Positions 25,004-34,917 of a DNA stretch of 37,776 bases are shown here, in pieces. Positions within the stretch are counted from its first letter, which is position 1, and each line of letters starts with the position of its first letter. This stretch comes from Acidimicrobiaceae bacterium. GTDB lineage: Bacteria; Actinomycetota; Acidimicrobiia; Acidimicrobiales; Aldehydirespiratoraceae. Made by a program: the position numbers and the translations under genes. The stretch is taken from positions 1 through 37,776 of the forward strand of contig JAPOQG010000213.1 in the NCBI GenBank assembly GCA_026710865.1, given 5' to 3'. Below the pieces are notes generated by a model. That model made no database searches and had not been told where the DNA came from. It saw only the letters and a list, made by a program, of their open reading frames with translations.

Positions 25004-26236
25004 GTGAGGAGCGGTCTGGGCCGGCTGGCCGGCACGCTGAGCAACCCCAACTTCCGCCGTTATGCCGGCGCCCAATTCCTGCACGGCGCCGGAATGTGGG
25101 CCCACCACCTCGCCGAGGTGTGGCTGGTGTATGCGATAACAGACAGCGCCTTCGTGGTGGGGCTCACCGTCGCGGTCCGGTCGGGCTCGTCCGTCGTCCT
25201 CGCGCCGGTGGCGGGAACTCTGGCCGACCGCATGGACCGGCGCCGGCTGCTGGCCGCCACGCAGGCGTCGAAGGCCGTCGTTGCCAGCGGGCTGGCATTC
25301 CTTGCGCTGGGGATGCGAGAAGACCTGCCGCTGGCGGTGCTGTTCGCAGCCGTCGCGGTGCTGGGCGTGATCGGCGCCATCGACACCCCGCTGCGGCGGG
25401 CCTTCGTGCGCGATGTCGTCCTGGCCGACGGGGTCGACCGGGCGGCACGGCTGCATACGTCAGTGATGTCGGTGGGCCGGTTCCTGGGCAGCGGCGCGGC
25501 CTGGCTCTTCCTGAGCCTGTCCGCGGCGTGGGCCTGCTTCGCGGTGAACGGAGCGACCTCGCTGCTGGCGGCCACGCTGGTGCTTCGGGTGGTGCCCACC
25601 ACCGTCACCACCTCCCGGGACGCCCGAGCGGCCGGGGGCCCGGTGCTCGACTACCTGCTGCGCACCCCGGCGGTGACCATACCGATGGCCCTGCTGTGCT
25701 CGTTCACCCTGTTCGGCTGGAACCTGGCTGTGCTGCTTCCGGTGATCGCCGACAAGCAACTGGCCAGCGGCGCGGGCACGTTCGCGATCCTGGCCCAGGT
25801 CATGGCGGTCGGCAGCCTGATCGGCTCGGTGATGATGGCGGCATCGAAGCTGGCGGGGCCGCGCAACCTCGCGATCCTGCTGGCGGTGTTCAGCGCGACC
25901 TTGGTCTCGCTGTCCGCGGTGAACCACCTGGTTGCCGGGATCGCGGCCATCTTCGTGGTGGGCACCTTCGGCGGCGGGTTCTTGAGCCTGTCCAACGGAT
26001 CGGTGCAGTCAGCGGCCGACCCCCGCCTTCAGGGTCGGGTGTCGGCGGCTTACGGGGTCGTCTTCGTGGGAGCCCGCGCCGTGGGCGGTCCCATCCTGGG
26101 ATGGCTGGTGGACGACTTCGGCAGCCGGACCGCCCTGGTCGCGGTGGGGATCTTCACCGCAGCCTGCGCCGTGCTCGGCCTCCTCGCCGCCGCCCGAGTC
26201 CGTCTGAGCGGTTCCAGCCGACTCAGCGACGCTTGA
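25004..26236 (+). CDS. MFS transporter (EntS/multidrug-exporter type)
   Basis: A 410-residue permease with about 12 hydrophobic spans. The A-motif-like loop GTLADRMDRRRLL and the general layout match the EntS-like MFS_3 exporters. I chose GTG at 25004 (RSGLGRLAGTLSNPNF) because GAGG lies 6 nt upstream; the frame is open to 24947, but that start would lie before the operator. It is divergent from the catabolic operon and may export a pathway intermediate. Its last 423 coding bases and 51 bases beyond are duplicated at 34495-34968. Confidence 0.88.
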   Translation: MRSGLGRLAGTLSNPNFRRYAGAQFLHGAGMWAHHLAEVWLVYAITDSAFVVGLTVAVRSGSSVVLAPVAGTLADRMDRRRLLAATQASKAVVASGLAFLALGMREDLPLAVLFAAVAVLGVIGAIDTPLRRAFVRDVVLADGVDRAARLHTSVMSVGRFLGSGAAWLFLSLSAAWACFAVNGATSLLAATLVLRVVPTTVTTSRDARAAGGPVLDYLLRTPAVTIPMALLCSFTLFGWNLAVLLPVIADKQLASGAGTFAILAQVMAVGSLIGSVMMAASKLAGPRNLAILLAVFSATLVSLSAVNHLVAGIAAIFVVGTFGGGFLSLSNGSVQSAADPRLQGRVSAAYGVVFVGARAVGGPILGWLVDDFGSRTALVAVGIFTAACAVLGLLAAARVRLSGSSRLSDA

Positions 26237-26287
26237 CCCCCCGTGAGCGGCGTGGGCCGCCGCCCGGAGCCGCTGAGCCGATAGAAC
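25814..26287 (+). repeat. 474-bp direct repeat, copy 1 (3' part of the MFS gene)
   Basis: It matches 34495-34968 without gaps (constant offset 8681). I counted about 15 mismatches, so identity is near 97%, and most differences are near the 3' end. The block covers the MFS C-terminal coding part, its stop and about 50 bp beyond. The type I restriction-modification operon lies between the two copies. Confidence 0.95.
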
Positions 26288-26338
26288 GACCTCACGACCG
26301 AGCGCTGCCAGCCGTCGTCGAGACCCTTTCTCTTGTCG

Positions 26339-29329
26339 TTATTCTCCAGCACCAGCGTCGCCGCCCAGCAGGATCAACAGCACGCGTTCCACGATTCGGC
26401 TCCGCTCGCTGGCCTCGACCCGCAGCAACGGGTTGTACAGGGAGGTCCTTAGTCGCCGCTGTTCGTCTGCGTTGACGGCGGCGTTGGGAAAGCGATCCAC
26501 AAGCGCCTGAGCCTCGCTTGCGAACACCATTGCACTCACGCCCGCAGCACGAAGCGCAGCCTCTTCCTTCAGTGTCCAGTACACCGCGAACGCTCTCGGC
26601 GGGAGGGTGCTGTCTTCGGCGGCGCTGACTGCCGCCTCCTTGGCGGCGATGTGAGCCTCCAATGTGTCCATCGCTCCCAGTCCCGTGGTTGTGCGCTCCT
26701 CGAGATCCCTCAGCACCTGCTCCGCACGCTCCATGATGGGCCGCAAGATTGCGTCCAGCGCCGGGTTGGCCGCCATCTCCACCCGGAGACCGCCCACCAT
26801 GCTGAAGGCCTTGGCTGCGTCAGGACCAGAGTCCCTCCGGAGTGCTGCGAGGGTGCGGGAGTCGAACGTCACTGCCTTGGTCAGGTTGCCCAAGCCCCGC
26901 ACGGCTGCCGACTCCTCCACGAGTCGCCGGGTCTTGTGCGCCAACTCTGCCGTAAGGCCGGGGCGGTCGGCATAAGCATTGCGTACTACCGAGTACAGTT
27001 CGGCGAGACGCGTGAACGTGTCGATGTGGTCACGCAGTTCAGCCGACGGCGACAGGATCTCCCACAGCGCCTCGATCTCCTTGTAGTCCGCGAAGAACTG
27101 CTTGCGGGCCTCTGGGGCAAGGAGACGGTCGTAGACGACCTGCTCCAGGCGCGCATCCGCGCTTGCACCCAAGGGAGCACGGCCCGCATTCTCAGTTACG
27201 TTGCTGTCCTCCTTATGGTCCAGGTATCGCTCCTTCGCGCTGCTGATCTTGTCCTGGAAGCTCGGCATCAATCGGTCCAGGTTCTCGATCGCGCCGCTCA
27301 CGTCGGACGAGTCGAATTGCAGCGCCCTCTTCAGCTCGCGCAGCACTCCCACGAAGTCCACCACTAGCCCGATGGGCTTGCGCATGCCGTCGGAGTCGAC
27401 GTAGGGGCGGTTCACCCGGGCGATGGCCTGAAGCAGGACATGGTCGCGCATCGGCTTGTCCAAGTAGAGGCAGTACAGCAGAGGAGCATCGAACCCCGTC
27501 AGCAGCTTGTCGGTGACGATGAGGAGCTTCGGGTCCCCGTCTGCCTTCTTGAACGTGAGCCGGATGTCCTTCTCCTGCTCATCCGATAGCTGTAGCTCGG
27601 CGACGAGCGGCATCCTGACAATGTCATCGGGGTCGTCGGAGTAGACAGGCGCCGTCCACTCCGGCGGGAGCAGCCTGTCGAGTGCTCGCTTGTACTTGGC
27701 GCACGCCTCGCGGTTGACGGCCACGAGGAACGCCTTGTAGCCGAGGGGCGCCACATTCTCGTTGAGGTGTTCGGCCACAAAGGCGGCAACCTGCTCGATC
27801 CGATCATCGGCTGTGAGGAAGGTCCGTAGGCCCACCGACCTGTCCAGGATCTGGTTCAACTCGTCTACGTCGGTGAGGCCCTCGGCTTCGGCAAGAGCGA
27901 GAAACTCGCTATCGAGCTGTTCCGCCGGCACTGTCATCTCGCTGGGCGCCATCATGTGGCGGATGGGCAACGTCGTCTCGTCTTCGATTGACTCTGCGAT
28001 CGAGTACTTGTCCAGGTAGCCCCGTTCGTCGTCCGCACCGAATACCCCGAAGGTCCCGGCCCCGGGCGCCGTTCTCGCGATCGGTGTGCCGGTGAATCCG
28101 ACGATGGTCGAGTTCGGCAGCGCTGCCATAAGGTAGGAGCCGAGTTCCCTGGCAACCGAGCGGTGCGCCTCGTCGATGAACACGGAGATGTTCTCGCGCC
28201 GGTTGGCGTTTCGTGCAATGCCCTCGAACTTGTGGATCATCGAGACGATCAGGCCCCGCTTGTCGGTGGCCAGCAGGTCTTGAAGCTCCTCTTTGGAGCT
28301 GGCGCGCCAGACAGGGATCTCTTGCTGCTGCATCTCGCCCAGCAGCCTCTCGACCCAGCCCTCAAGCTGACCTTCGAGCTCCCGCCGGTCCACGACGACA
28401 ACAACGGTCGGGTTGCGGAACTCTCTCTTGCGTTGCAGGATCAGACGCGCCGCCGTCAACAGCGTGAACGTCTTGCCAGACCCCTGGGTGTGCCATACAA
28501 GGCCGCGGTGCCTTGCCGGATCCGCGCAGCGCTCCACAATTCGGTCCACGGCGCGGCGTTGGTGCTGGCGCAGCACGGTCTTGCGCGTCTCGCCGTCCTC
28601 GACGTAGAAGAGGATCCAGTCGCGCAGCGTGCGCAGGAAGCCCGCCGGCTCGAAGAAGGACTGGACGGAGAAGCGGTAGCTCTCCTCCTCTGTCTCCTTC
28701 CAGCGCGCCATGTAGCGGCGGGACAGGTTCCAGGTGACGCCGTACCAGTAGTCGAGCAGGTGGGTCACGTTGAAGAGCTGCGCGGCACCCATCAACTCGG
28801 GCGTCTCTTTCTCGTAGCGGCGCAGTTGGGTGATGCCCCGGTCGATGGCGTCGGCGTCTTTGGGGTTCTTGTGCTCGACGATGGCGACAGGCACACCGTT
28901 GACGACGAACATCACGTCGGCCCGGCTGCCTTTGCGGGCCGGCGGCTTGAGCCGCCATTCCCAAGTGACGTGCAGGACGTTGGCCGACGGGTCATCAAAG
29001 TCGATCAGCCTGACGCGCCGGTGGCGCTGCTCGGCCTCGTCGTACCACTGCCGCTCGCCCCGCAGCCAGGCCAGCACCTGCCGGTTGCCCTCGATGGTCG
29101 GCGGCAGCGCCTGGATGTTCTCGACCACTGAGCGGACAGTCTCGTCCGTCATCCAGGGGTTGAACCGGCGGAGCGCGCTCTCCACCTCGCCGCGAAGCAG
29201 CAGCCCGGCCGGGTCACCACGCATGGATAGGGCGTCCGACGGTGGCAGCGAAGTCCAGCCGACCTCCGCAGCGTGATGCACCATCGGAAACTGCACTGCG
29301 TCGGCTTCGCTGATGTTGAACTCAGTCAT
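26339..29329 (-). CDS. hsdR: type I restriction enzyme R subunit (HsdR)
   Basis: A 996-residue motor and nuclease subunit that translocates and cuts unmodified DNA. The nuclease core is Asp138 (SRADVMFVV) and Glu152-x-Lys154 (VEHKNP), with the following QLRRYEKE. Superfamily-2 motifs are TQGSGKT (Walker A, about 281-287), IDEAHR (386-390) and FTGTPIAR (412). A C-terminal helical coupling domain is present. Its ATG overlaps the stop of a small upstream ORF by one base (TGATG). It converges with the MFS gene at 26236. Confidence 0.96.
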   Translation of the reverse strand: MTEFNISEADAVQFPMVHHAAEVGWTSLPPSDALSMRGDPAGLLLRGEVESALRRFNPWMTDETVRSVVENIQALPPTIEGNRQVLAWLRGERQWYDEAEQRHRRVRLIDFDDPSANVLHVTWEWRLKPPARKGSRADVMFVVNGVPVAIVEHKNPKDADAIDRGITQLRRYEKETPELMGAAQLFNVTHLLDYWYGVTWNLSRRYMARWKETEEESYRFSVQSFFEPAGFLRTLRDWILFYVEDGETRKTVLRQHQRRAVDRIVERCADPARHRGLVWHTQGSGKTFTLLTAARLILQRKREFRNPTVVVVVDRRELEGQLEGWVERLLGEMQQQEIPVWRASSKEELQDLLATDKRGLIVSMIHKFEGIARNANRRENISVFIDEAHRSVARELGSYLMAALPNSTIVGFTGTPIARTAPGAGTFGVFGADDERGYLDKYSIAESIEDETTLPIRHMMAPSEMTVPAEQLDSEFLALAEAEGLTDVDELNQILDRSVGLRTFLTADDRIEQVAAFVAEHLNENVAPLGYKAFLVAVNREACAKYKRALDRLLPPEWTAPVYSDDPDDIVRMPLVAELQLSDEQEKDIRLTFKKADGDPKLLIVTDKLLTGFDAPLLYCLYLDKPMRDHVLLQAIARVNRPYVDSDGMRKPIGLVVDFVGVLRELKRALQFDSSDVSGAIENLDRLMPSFQDKISSAKERYLDHKEDSNVTENAGRAPLGASADARLEQVVYDRLLAPEARKQFFADYKEIEALWEILSPSAELRDHIDTFTRLAELYSVVRNAYADRPGLTAELAHKTRRLVEESAAVRGLGNLTKAVTFDSRTLAALRRDSGPDAAKAFSMVGGLRVEMAANPALDAILRPIMERAEQVLRDLEERTTTGLGAMDTLEAHIAAKEAAVSAAEDSTLPPRAFAVYWTLKEEAALRAAGVSAMVFASEAQALVDRFPNAAVNADEQRRLRTSLYNPLLRVEASERSRIVERVLLILLGGDAGAGE

Positions 29330-29607
29330 CAGCGGCTTCGGTACGCGGTCGGAAGGGATCCCGTCGAAGACCCAAATAGGTCCTTGTCGGCCCCTTTAGT
29401 GCCCCCATGAGCCCCTGCCAGGCCTAAGTGACCGCATAACGCCCCCATAACGCCCTTACGACGCCCCCATAACGCCCCAAGACGCCCCCACCCATAACGC
29501 CCCCATAACGCCCCGAAAGCGCTCCCATAACGCCTCACATCGCCCATAACACATCTGAGAGCCTCATTCGTGGCTCTTCGTTCGTTGCCAACGCCCCGAA
29601 CGCCCAC
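29329..29607 (-). CDS. small repeat-encoded ORF coupled to hsdR, doubtful
   Basis: A 92-residue ORF that overlaps the 3' end of the AlbA_2 gene by 44 bp and the hsdR start by one base (TGATG). Its middle is encoded by the 11-bp repeat array and reads as Gly/Trp/Arg-rich copies ([19 protein letters not shown]). It matches no family. It may be a leader whose translation carries ribosomes to hsdR, or a chance frame. Confidence 0.3.
   Translation of the reverse strand: MGVRGVGNERRATNEALRCVMGDVRRYGSAFGALWGRYGWGRLGALWGRRKGVMGALCGHLGLAGAHGGTKGADKDLFGSSTGSLPTAYRSR
29431..29551. repeat. degenerate 11-bp tandem repeat (GCCCCCATAAC)
   Basis: About ten units of 9-15 bp with consensus GCCCCCATAAC fill the spacer between the AlbA_2 gene and hsdR; exact copies start at 29441, 29463 and 29499. 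On the transcribed strand they read GTTATGGGGGC, giving many G-runs and G-quadruplex potential. Unit lengths are mostly not multiples of three, so gain or loss would shift any frame running through them. Confidence 0.85.
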
Positions 29608-30985
29608 GACCCGGAGACACGACCAACCCCCTCGCCTTCAACTCCTCCAGCGCCCTGCGCACCTGCCGCTCGCTAACGGTGGGACCCAGATAGAAGAGGA
29701 TCTCACGACTTGTCAGTCCGTCTTCCGAGCGCGCTAGCAAAGCGAGGACTTCCTCCCGCCTCATTTCGGAACTGGCTCTAGCGCGGCCCAACTGAGGGAC
29801 AAATTGGCCGTGCCGGAACCGCACGGTGACGGTCCCGGCGGCATCCTCGATCTCTGGAGCGGGGAGGCCGGCGCTGCTCGCCGACTCCGCCATCATCAGC
29901 GTCCCGCCTCCCCACACCTCGATGACCCCCCGCAGGTAGAAGGAGCGGGCGATCAACGGATTCCACGGCCGGGACTCGTGGGGCAGGAACAGCTTCTCAG
30001 GCGTCAAGTCGAAGTGCAGCGACCCCGCGGAGGTGACCTCCAGGCGGTCGTCGTAGACCGCCAAGCCGATCGAGCCCCCGCCTGTGGAGTAGTCGCGATG
30101 GCACAACGCGTTGGCCAAGGCCTCGCGCGTCGCCGGGCGAGGGTAGAGCGGCTCGTCTATTCGCTCGAAGCGATCCGGCTCGAACCGTGCCGCGATGGGA
30201 AGCGTGTCGCGCAGGAACCGCTCGCCGTCTTCAAGAAGCTTGAAGGCGTTGCCGTTGAACTGGCGGTTGTCCAGGAAGTGCATCTTGTCCAGCCCGCGGA
30301 AGCGGGCCACGCGCAGAAGGCACTGAGGCATCTCCGCGCTAAGCCGCTCCGTGCTGCCGTAGAGCACCACGCCCGCTCGAAGCAGCATTCCATCGTCACG
30401 CAGGAGGCCGAGTCCTCGCAAGAGATCGACAGGCTCTTCACTCGGTAGCTCCCTGAGCCGACCCAGCCCAATGGCCGTTCGGATCGTTCGCCGAATCTCG
30501 GCTACGTCGAGGTCATCGATCGTCCATCCGACCGCGGCCTGGTTCTCCCAGCGCTGCTCGTTGTGCATTCGCTCGAACAGCATCCGGCTGTACCCGTCGG
30601 CCGACATGGCAACCGTCGTGTTCCCGACCCGGCGGTAGGCCGTGCTCCGATAGCTGTACGGCCTCGATGCTCCCCGACCCGTGCTCACTACGATGACTTC
30701 GCGGCCACCGTCCACCAGTACCCGCTCGACCGTCGGAAAGGCCGGAGGATCGATACGCCGAAGCTCGTCACTCAACTCCTCGATCGTGCGTTCACCGACC
30801 TGCTGCCCAACGATATCCCCCGCCGTCGTCACGCCGAACAACACTCGGCCACCGCCCTCGTTCAAGAATGCGCAGACCGTCATGGTCGCCTCTCGGCGCG
30901 TCCCAGTCGTCTCCTTGAACTCCACGGTTTCGGACTCGCCGGATGCAGTCATGGTTGCAATTTGCTCAGGTGTCATAGGTGGCAT
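29564..30985 (-). CDS. Schlafen AlbA_2 domain / ATP-binding protein in type I R-M operon
   Basis: A 473-residue protein. Residues 17-125 form an AlbA_2 domain (ESETVEFKET, CAFLNEGGGRVLFGV, YRRVGNTT). Residues about 280-395 form the associated HATPase-like domain (ATREALANALCHRDYS, VYDDRLEVTSAGSL, WGGGT). A winged helix follows at about 406-468. AlbA_2 proteins occur as helpers beside type I hsd genes and in transcription control; their action is not settled. Starts at 30985 or 30976 overlap the small ORF upstream by 20 or 11 bp. Confidence 0.88.
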   Translation of the reverse strand: MPPMTPEQIATMTASGESETVEFKETTGTRREATMTVCAFLNEGGGRVLFGVTTAGDIVGQQVGERTIEELSDELRRIDPPAFPTVERVLVDGGREVIVVSTGRGASRPYSYRSTAYRRVGNTTVAMSADGYSRMLFERMHNEQRWENQAAVGWTIDDLDVAEIRRTIRTAIGLGRLRELPSEEPVDLLRGLGLLRDDGMLLRAGVVLYGSTERLSAEMPQCLLRVARFRGLDKMHFLDNRQFNGNAFKLLEDGERFLRDTLPIAARFEPDRFERIDEPLYPRPATREALANALCHRDYSTGGGSIGLAVYDDRLEVTSAGSLHFDLTPEKLFLPHESRPWNPLIARSFYLRGVIEVWGGGTLMMAESASSAGLPAPEIEDAAGTVTVRFRHGQFVPQLGRARASSEMRREEVLALLARSEDGLTSREILFYLGPTVSERQVRRALEELKARGLVVSPGRGRSGRWQRTKSHE

Positions 30986-31337
30986 CTACCTCCTTCCCCA
31001 ACATCAGTTCATTCCACTTGGGTTCTTCGCTTTCTCGCAGACGCTTCAAAATGCCCTTCCGACACAGGTCTTGAGCCTTATCAAGCAAGCTCAGGCTATT
31101 ATCCGAATATTCTATCTCACCCGCGTGTACTACCTTTGACGCAAGATCGTATGAATCACGCAAAATTTCTTGGTATGTTTGTCTCTCTTCATAATCTTCA
31201 CCCAAATGCCATGCGCCGTGACCAGATGTGTATCTGCCCCACACGTCAGTATCAAACGTTGCGGTCTGTAGGATGCTGTCTAGAAGTTCTATAATCTCTT
31301 GAGATGGACTGTTGCCTTCAAGATCCAATTCAGCCAT
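30966..31337 (-). CDS. small HEPN-like protein in type I R-M operon
   Basis: A 123-residue acidic protein between hsdS and the AlbA_2 gene. The segment LRDSYDLASKVVHAGE, followed by helical LLDKAQDLCRKGILKRL, resembles the C-terminal HEPN motif of ApeA-like proteins (YDLRSKIVHG). There an Arg-x4-His pair cuts RNA; here Arg is replaced by Ala, so it may be inactive as an RNase. Its ATG overlaps the hsdS stop by one base (TAATG), so it is co-translated. The HEPN link is a motif-level guess. G+C is lower than in neighbouring genes. Confidence 0.7.
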   Translation of the reverse strand: MAELDLEGNSPSQEIIELLDSILQTATFDTDVWGRYTSGHGAWHLGEDYEERQTYQEILRDSYDLASKVVHAGEIEYSDNSLSLLDKAQDLCRKGILKRLRESEEPKWNELMLGKEVDATYDT

Positions 31338-32617
31338 TACGTCATTATCCCAGTCTTGGCAAGCGCCATCAACGCATCTACTCGTAGCTCTCTTGTCATG
31401 AGCTTGTGCAGAAGCGTCTTGAACAGTTCCTCCAGTACAGCTCGCTTGCGATGATGCAGATCGATCTTGCGACTGATTACATCGAGAATTGCAACTATCT
31501 CATACTGCTCAATGAGCGTTTGTGGCAACGGAAGCGCGAGACTGTCGATAGCTGCTATGTTTAGATTGTACTTTCCGTCCGAAGCTGCAATAGCTCTAGC
31601 GGACACGATTCTGGCTCCCGTTTCAGAGCTGAAGAAGGCAGCAGCGAAGTGCGGAAGGACATGTTCCTGCTGCAATCTGGCACGAATCAGATACGACGCG
31701 AAGAGAGCATTCGCAGGATGCCCGTCGTAGACGGCGCATGAACCAAGCCGCTTCAGCACACCGTTCGTCCGGATGAAGATCAGGTCACCATCTTCAAGTT
31801 GGTACTTAGTGGCGTCAGAGCCAGTGAGTCCGCAGTACTTTAGATCATGCGCGTCGATGCGTTGCGACCTGACATTCGGAATACGAAGTACAGGCCACTC
31901 AGATACTTCGTACGTGCATCGGACCGACGTACCATACTGGAGCTTCTTACGGACGGAAGCAAGAGTGACAAGTTTCCAACTCTTCGGGATCGAACCGATC
32001 TCCGTCTTCTTCTGCACCTCGCCCCGTAGGCCGCGCGCAAACAGCGTCTGCATCGCGGCACGCTTCAAGTCCTGCGTAGCCGCAACGCCACGCTCCTGTG
32101 TTCTGATCGCGCTGCGTACCTGACCCAGAGCCGCACTGATTGCCTGCTGCTCGGCAAGCGGCGGCTGAGGCACATCTAGTCCTGCCAGACGGCTGCGTGA
32201 CAGATTCGGAATCGTGGTCCTGTTGCCCGCTCCCTCGAACAGGCCGAGTTGCGTGAACGCGGATTGCAAGAAGAATACGTAGAAGCGCGACTCTACATCA
32301 GGAACAGCTGGCCGGAGTCGATGCAGATGGTTCTGGAACGACATGGTCTCGACTTGGCCATCCCAGATCGCTGCACGGCCGATTTCGCCACCTTCACAAA
32401 CAAGCAAGTCGCCACGCCTCAGCAGCCTTGTAGGCAACTCGTGCTCTGGAATCGACATCTCGTCCACTGATGCCAAGTTGATCTCGTCCCATAGCACATT
32501 AGATGTCCTAAGAAAAGGCGTCTTGTTGGGTCCACTGCGTACGGCCGCCGACATCGTCTTCCCCGCGCCGATCTCGAACAACTCCCCGAGAGGACGCCAT
32601 TTCCAAACCTTGTTCAT
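31337..32617 (-). CDS. hsdS: type I restriction-modification specificity subunit (HsdS)
   Basis: A 426-residue DNA-recognition subunit with two target-recognition domains. The first half has [32 protein letters not shown] and NHLHRLRP; the second has [18 protein letters not shown] and [12 protein letters not shown]. Conserved helical spacers follow each ([13 protein letters not shown] and [14 protein letters not shown]), as in the family. The two domains determine a bipartite target that cannot be read from the sequence. G+C is lower than in hsdM. The ATG overlaps the hsdM stop by 4 bp. Confidence 0.95.
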   Translation of the reverse strand: MNKVWKWRPLGELFEIGAGKTMSAAVRSGPNKTPFLRTSNVLWDEINLASVDEMSIPEHELPTRLLRRGDLLVCEGGEIGRAAIWDGQVETMSFQNHLHRLRPAVPDVESRFYVFFLQSAFTQLGLFEGAGNRTTIPNLSRSRLAGLDVPQPPLAEQQAISAALGQVRSAIRTQERGVAATQDLKRAAMQTLFARGLRGEVQKKTEIGSIPKSWKLVTLASVRKKLQYGTSVRCTYEVSEWPVLRIPNVRSQRIDAHDLKYCGLTGSDATKYQLEDGDLIFIRTNGVLKRLGSCAVYDGHPANALFASYLIRARLQQEHVLPHFAAAFFSSETGARIVSARAIAASDGKYNLNIAAIDSLALPLPQTLIEQYEIVAILDVISRKIDLHHRKRAVLEELFKTLLHKLMTRELRVDALMALAKTGIMT

Positions 32618-34458
32618 CGCAGGCGCTCCAGCATCCCCATTAGCGATGCATCTATCTCGCGGGCCTCTTCGTCGAGGCGCTGCATCTCAGCGAAAATCTC
32701 TGAGATCGGGCGCTGGACCACGGTAGCGGCGTGCCCGGCCCAGCGACTGGGGCTGAGGTTGTAGTCGGCCTCTTGCGCCTGCTCGCGGGTTATGACTGCG
32801 ACCTCGCCCTCCGCTGGCTCACCCGCCAGAAACATCGATGCCAGCGGGCGGATGTCATCCTCGGGGATGTAGTTCTTGGGGCGCCCCTTGCCCACTCGAC
32901 GGCTGGCGTTCAGAAGGACGATCCTGCCCTTGCGTGCTTCCGGCTTGCGCTTCGACAGCACGACGATGATGCCGGCGGCGCTGGTGTTGTAGAAGAGGTT
33001 GTCCGGCAACATGACTACGCCGTCGATCAGGTCTTGCTCCACGAACCACCTGCGGATGTTGCGCTCCCGGTCCTCCTGCTTGCTGCCGGATCCGCGGGTC
33101 ACCGCGCCGGTGTCGAGTACCACCGCCGCCCGCCCGCGCTCATTCAGACAGGCCAGCGTGTGCTGGAGCCAGGCCCAGTCGCCCTTGCCGGTAGTGACGC
33201 CGCCGGCCGAGCGGAAGCGGTCGAAGGGGTCGTTCTCGAAGACGTCGGGGTTGAAGTCCTGGTTCCACATCGGATTGGCAATGACGATGTCGTGGGTGGC
33301 GATGCGTCCTGCGGCGTCCTTGAGCTTCGGATTGATCATGGTGTCGCCGCGCTCGATCCGCACCTCCATGTCGTGGATGATGGCGTTCATGTGGGCCACG
33401 GCATAGCTGTCGGCCTGGAGTTCTTGGCCGCAGAGCTTGAGGGGCACGCGGCTAGTGGGGTCGGTCTCTCGGGCGACGAGCTGGAGCTTGATGAGCAGCC
33501 CTGCCGAGCCGCAGGCGTAGTCGTGACACGTCTCACCGGGCTTGGGGCGCAGGATGTGGGCCATCAGGAAGCCGACCTCGGTGGGGGTGAAGAACTCGCC
33601 AGCGCTCTGGCCGGAGCCCTCGGCGAACTTGCGGAGTAAGTACTCGTAGGCACGGCCCAGGAAATCGGGCTGCACATCGGCGAGGCCCAAGCGGTATCGC
33701 GGGTCGGAGAAGGTCTCCACCACGGCCGCGAGTCGGGCCGGGTTGACGTCGCGCTCGCCGTTGCGCTCCGACGCGAAGTCCACCAGGTCGATGACCCCGG
33801 AGAGCGTGGGGTTGTACCGCACGACGGCGCGCACCGCCCGTGTGAGGTGCTCGCCGATGTCGCGGGGCCGGGTACTCCGTTTCCACTGGTCAAGGGGCCA
33901 CTCGTGGGCCTCCCGCCCGCTGACAACGCCCCACCGTGCCTCCGGCGGTAGGTAGACACGCACCAGTTGGGGGTCGCCGTCGGCGATTTCCCGCGCAAGT
34001 GCCTCGTCACCGAACTGTTCGGTCAGCCGGCCGATCTCGTCGTCGAATACGTCGGAGAGGCGCTTGAGAAAGAGCAGGGGTAGCAGGTAGTCCTTGAACT
34101 TGGCAGCGTCCTTCTCGCCCCGAATGGAGCAGGCGGCGTCCCACAGCATCTGTTCCATGGGCTTCGTGGAGGGGGCTGCCGCCTGCCCCCGGCGGGACCG
34201 GCGCCGGGTCACACCCGCGGCCGACTCTGCCTCGTCCACGTCTGGCTCGGAGGTGTCGACACCTGCCTCGGCAGCCAGCGCAGCGATAACGGTCCGCGCC
34301 GCCTTCTGGGGCATCGTAGTGCCACCCTCCCAGCGGTTCACAGTTGCAAATGAGACCCCAAGCCGATCCGCCAGCTGCTGCTGTGTTAAATCTAGCCTGG
34401 CTCGAATGGCTCGTAGCGTTGGTGGGATTGTCCCCCGAGATTTTGTTATGTCTGCCAT
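32614..34458 (-). CDS. hsdM: type I N6-adenine methyltransferase (HsdM) with N-terminal XRE-type HTH
   Basis: A 614-residue modification subunit. Residues about 14-60 form a Cro/XRE helix-turn-helix ([25 protein letters not shown]), unusual for HsdM. After an Arg-rich linker the HsdM N-terminal domain starts near 100. Methyltransferase motif I is DYACGSAG (313-320), and motif IV is ANPMW (394-398) instead of the common NPPF/Y. The ATG at 34458 is used because a -10-like TATAGT ends 6 nt upstream, suggesting a leaderless message. The longer frame to 34608 runs into the duplicated MFS fragment. The HTH may let the protein control its own operon. Confidence 0.93.
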   Translation of the reverse strand: MADITKSRGTIPPTLRAIRARLDLTQQQLADRLGVSFATVNRWEGGTTMPQKAARTVIAALAAEAGVDTSEPDVDEAESAAGVTRRRSRRGQAAAPSTKPMEQMLWDAACSIRGEKDAAKFKDYLLPLLFLKRLSDVFDDEIGRLTEQFGDEALAREIADGDPQLVRVYLPPEARWGVVSGREAHEWPLDQWKRSTRPRDIGEHLTRAVRAVVRYNPTLSGVIDLVDFASERNGERDVNPARLAAVVETFSDPRYRLGLADVQPDFLGRAYEYLLRKFAEGSGQSAGEFFTPTEVGFLMAHILRPKPGETCHDYACGSAGLLIKLQLVARETDPTSRVPLKLCGQELQADSYAVAHMNAIIHDMEVRIERGDTMINPKLKDAAGRIATHDIVIANPMWNQDFNPDVFENDPFDRFRSAGGVTTGKGDWAWLQHTLACLNERGRAAVVLDTGAVTRGSGSKQEDRERNIRRWFVEQDLIDGVVMLPDNLFYNTSAAGIIVVLSKRKPEARKGRIVLLNASRRVGKGRPKNYIPEDDIRPLASMFLAGEPAEGEVAVITREQAQEADYNLSPSRWAGHAATVVQRPISEIFAEMQRLDEEAREIDASLMGMLERLR

Positions 34459-34477
34459 GTCTGCACTATAACAGACA
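34444..34477. promoter_or_regulatory. hsdM promoter and candidate self-operator
   Basis: On the minus strand TATAGT (34470-34465) is followed after 6 nt by the hsdM ATG, so the transcript is probably leaderless. Around it lie inverted repeats TGTTAT (34444-34449)/ATAACA (34468-34473) and three GTCTG/CAGAC elements (34450, 34459, 34472). Their density over the start codon suggests binding by an HTH protein, possibly HsdM itself. Confidence 0.5.
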
Positions 34478-34494
34478 ATCGGATGCACCGCTTG

Positions 34495-34917
34495 AGCCTG
34501 ATCGGCTCGGTGATGGTGGCGGCATCGAAGCTGGCGGGGCCGCGCAACCTCGCGATCCTGCTGGCGGTGTTCAGCGCGACCATGGTCTCGCTGTCCGCGG
34601 TGAACCACCTGGTTGCCGGGATCGCGGCCATCTTCGTGGTGGGCACGTTCGGCGGCGGGTTCTTGAGCCTGTCCAACGGATCGGTGCAGTCAGCGGCCGA
34701 CCCCCGCCTTCAGGGTCGGGTGTCGGCGGCTTACGGGGTCGTCTTCGTGGGAGCCCGCGCCGTGGGCGGTCCGATCCTGGGATGGCTGGTGGACGACTTC
34801 GGCAGCCGGACCGCCCTGGTCGCGGTGGGGATCTTCACCGCAGCCTGCGCCCTGCTCGGCCTCCTCGCCGTCGCCCGAGTCCGCTTGAGCGGTTCCGGCC
34901 GACTCAGCGGCGCCTGA
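34495..34917 (+). pseudogene. 5'-truncated duplicate of the MFS gene
   Basis: It encodes the last ~140 residues of the MFS transporter ([18 protein letters not shown] to RLSGA and stop) and is nearly identical to 25814-26236. The first ~270 residues are missing, so no functional transporter is possible. An in-frame ATG at 34483 exists by chance. Sequence match extends to 34968, beyond the stop. It starts 36 bp from the hsdM ATG. Confidence 0.9.

Noticed and set aside
29431-29551. Possible CRISPR array
   Set aside because: Units are 9-15 bp in direct tandem with no spacers and no cas genes, so this is a simple tandem repeat.
26288-34494. Search for an integrase or transposase inside the type I island
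   Set aside because: Only the hsd genes and accessory ORFs were found, so the island cannot be called a standard integrative element.
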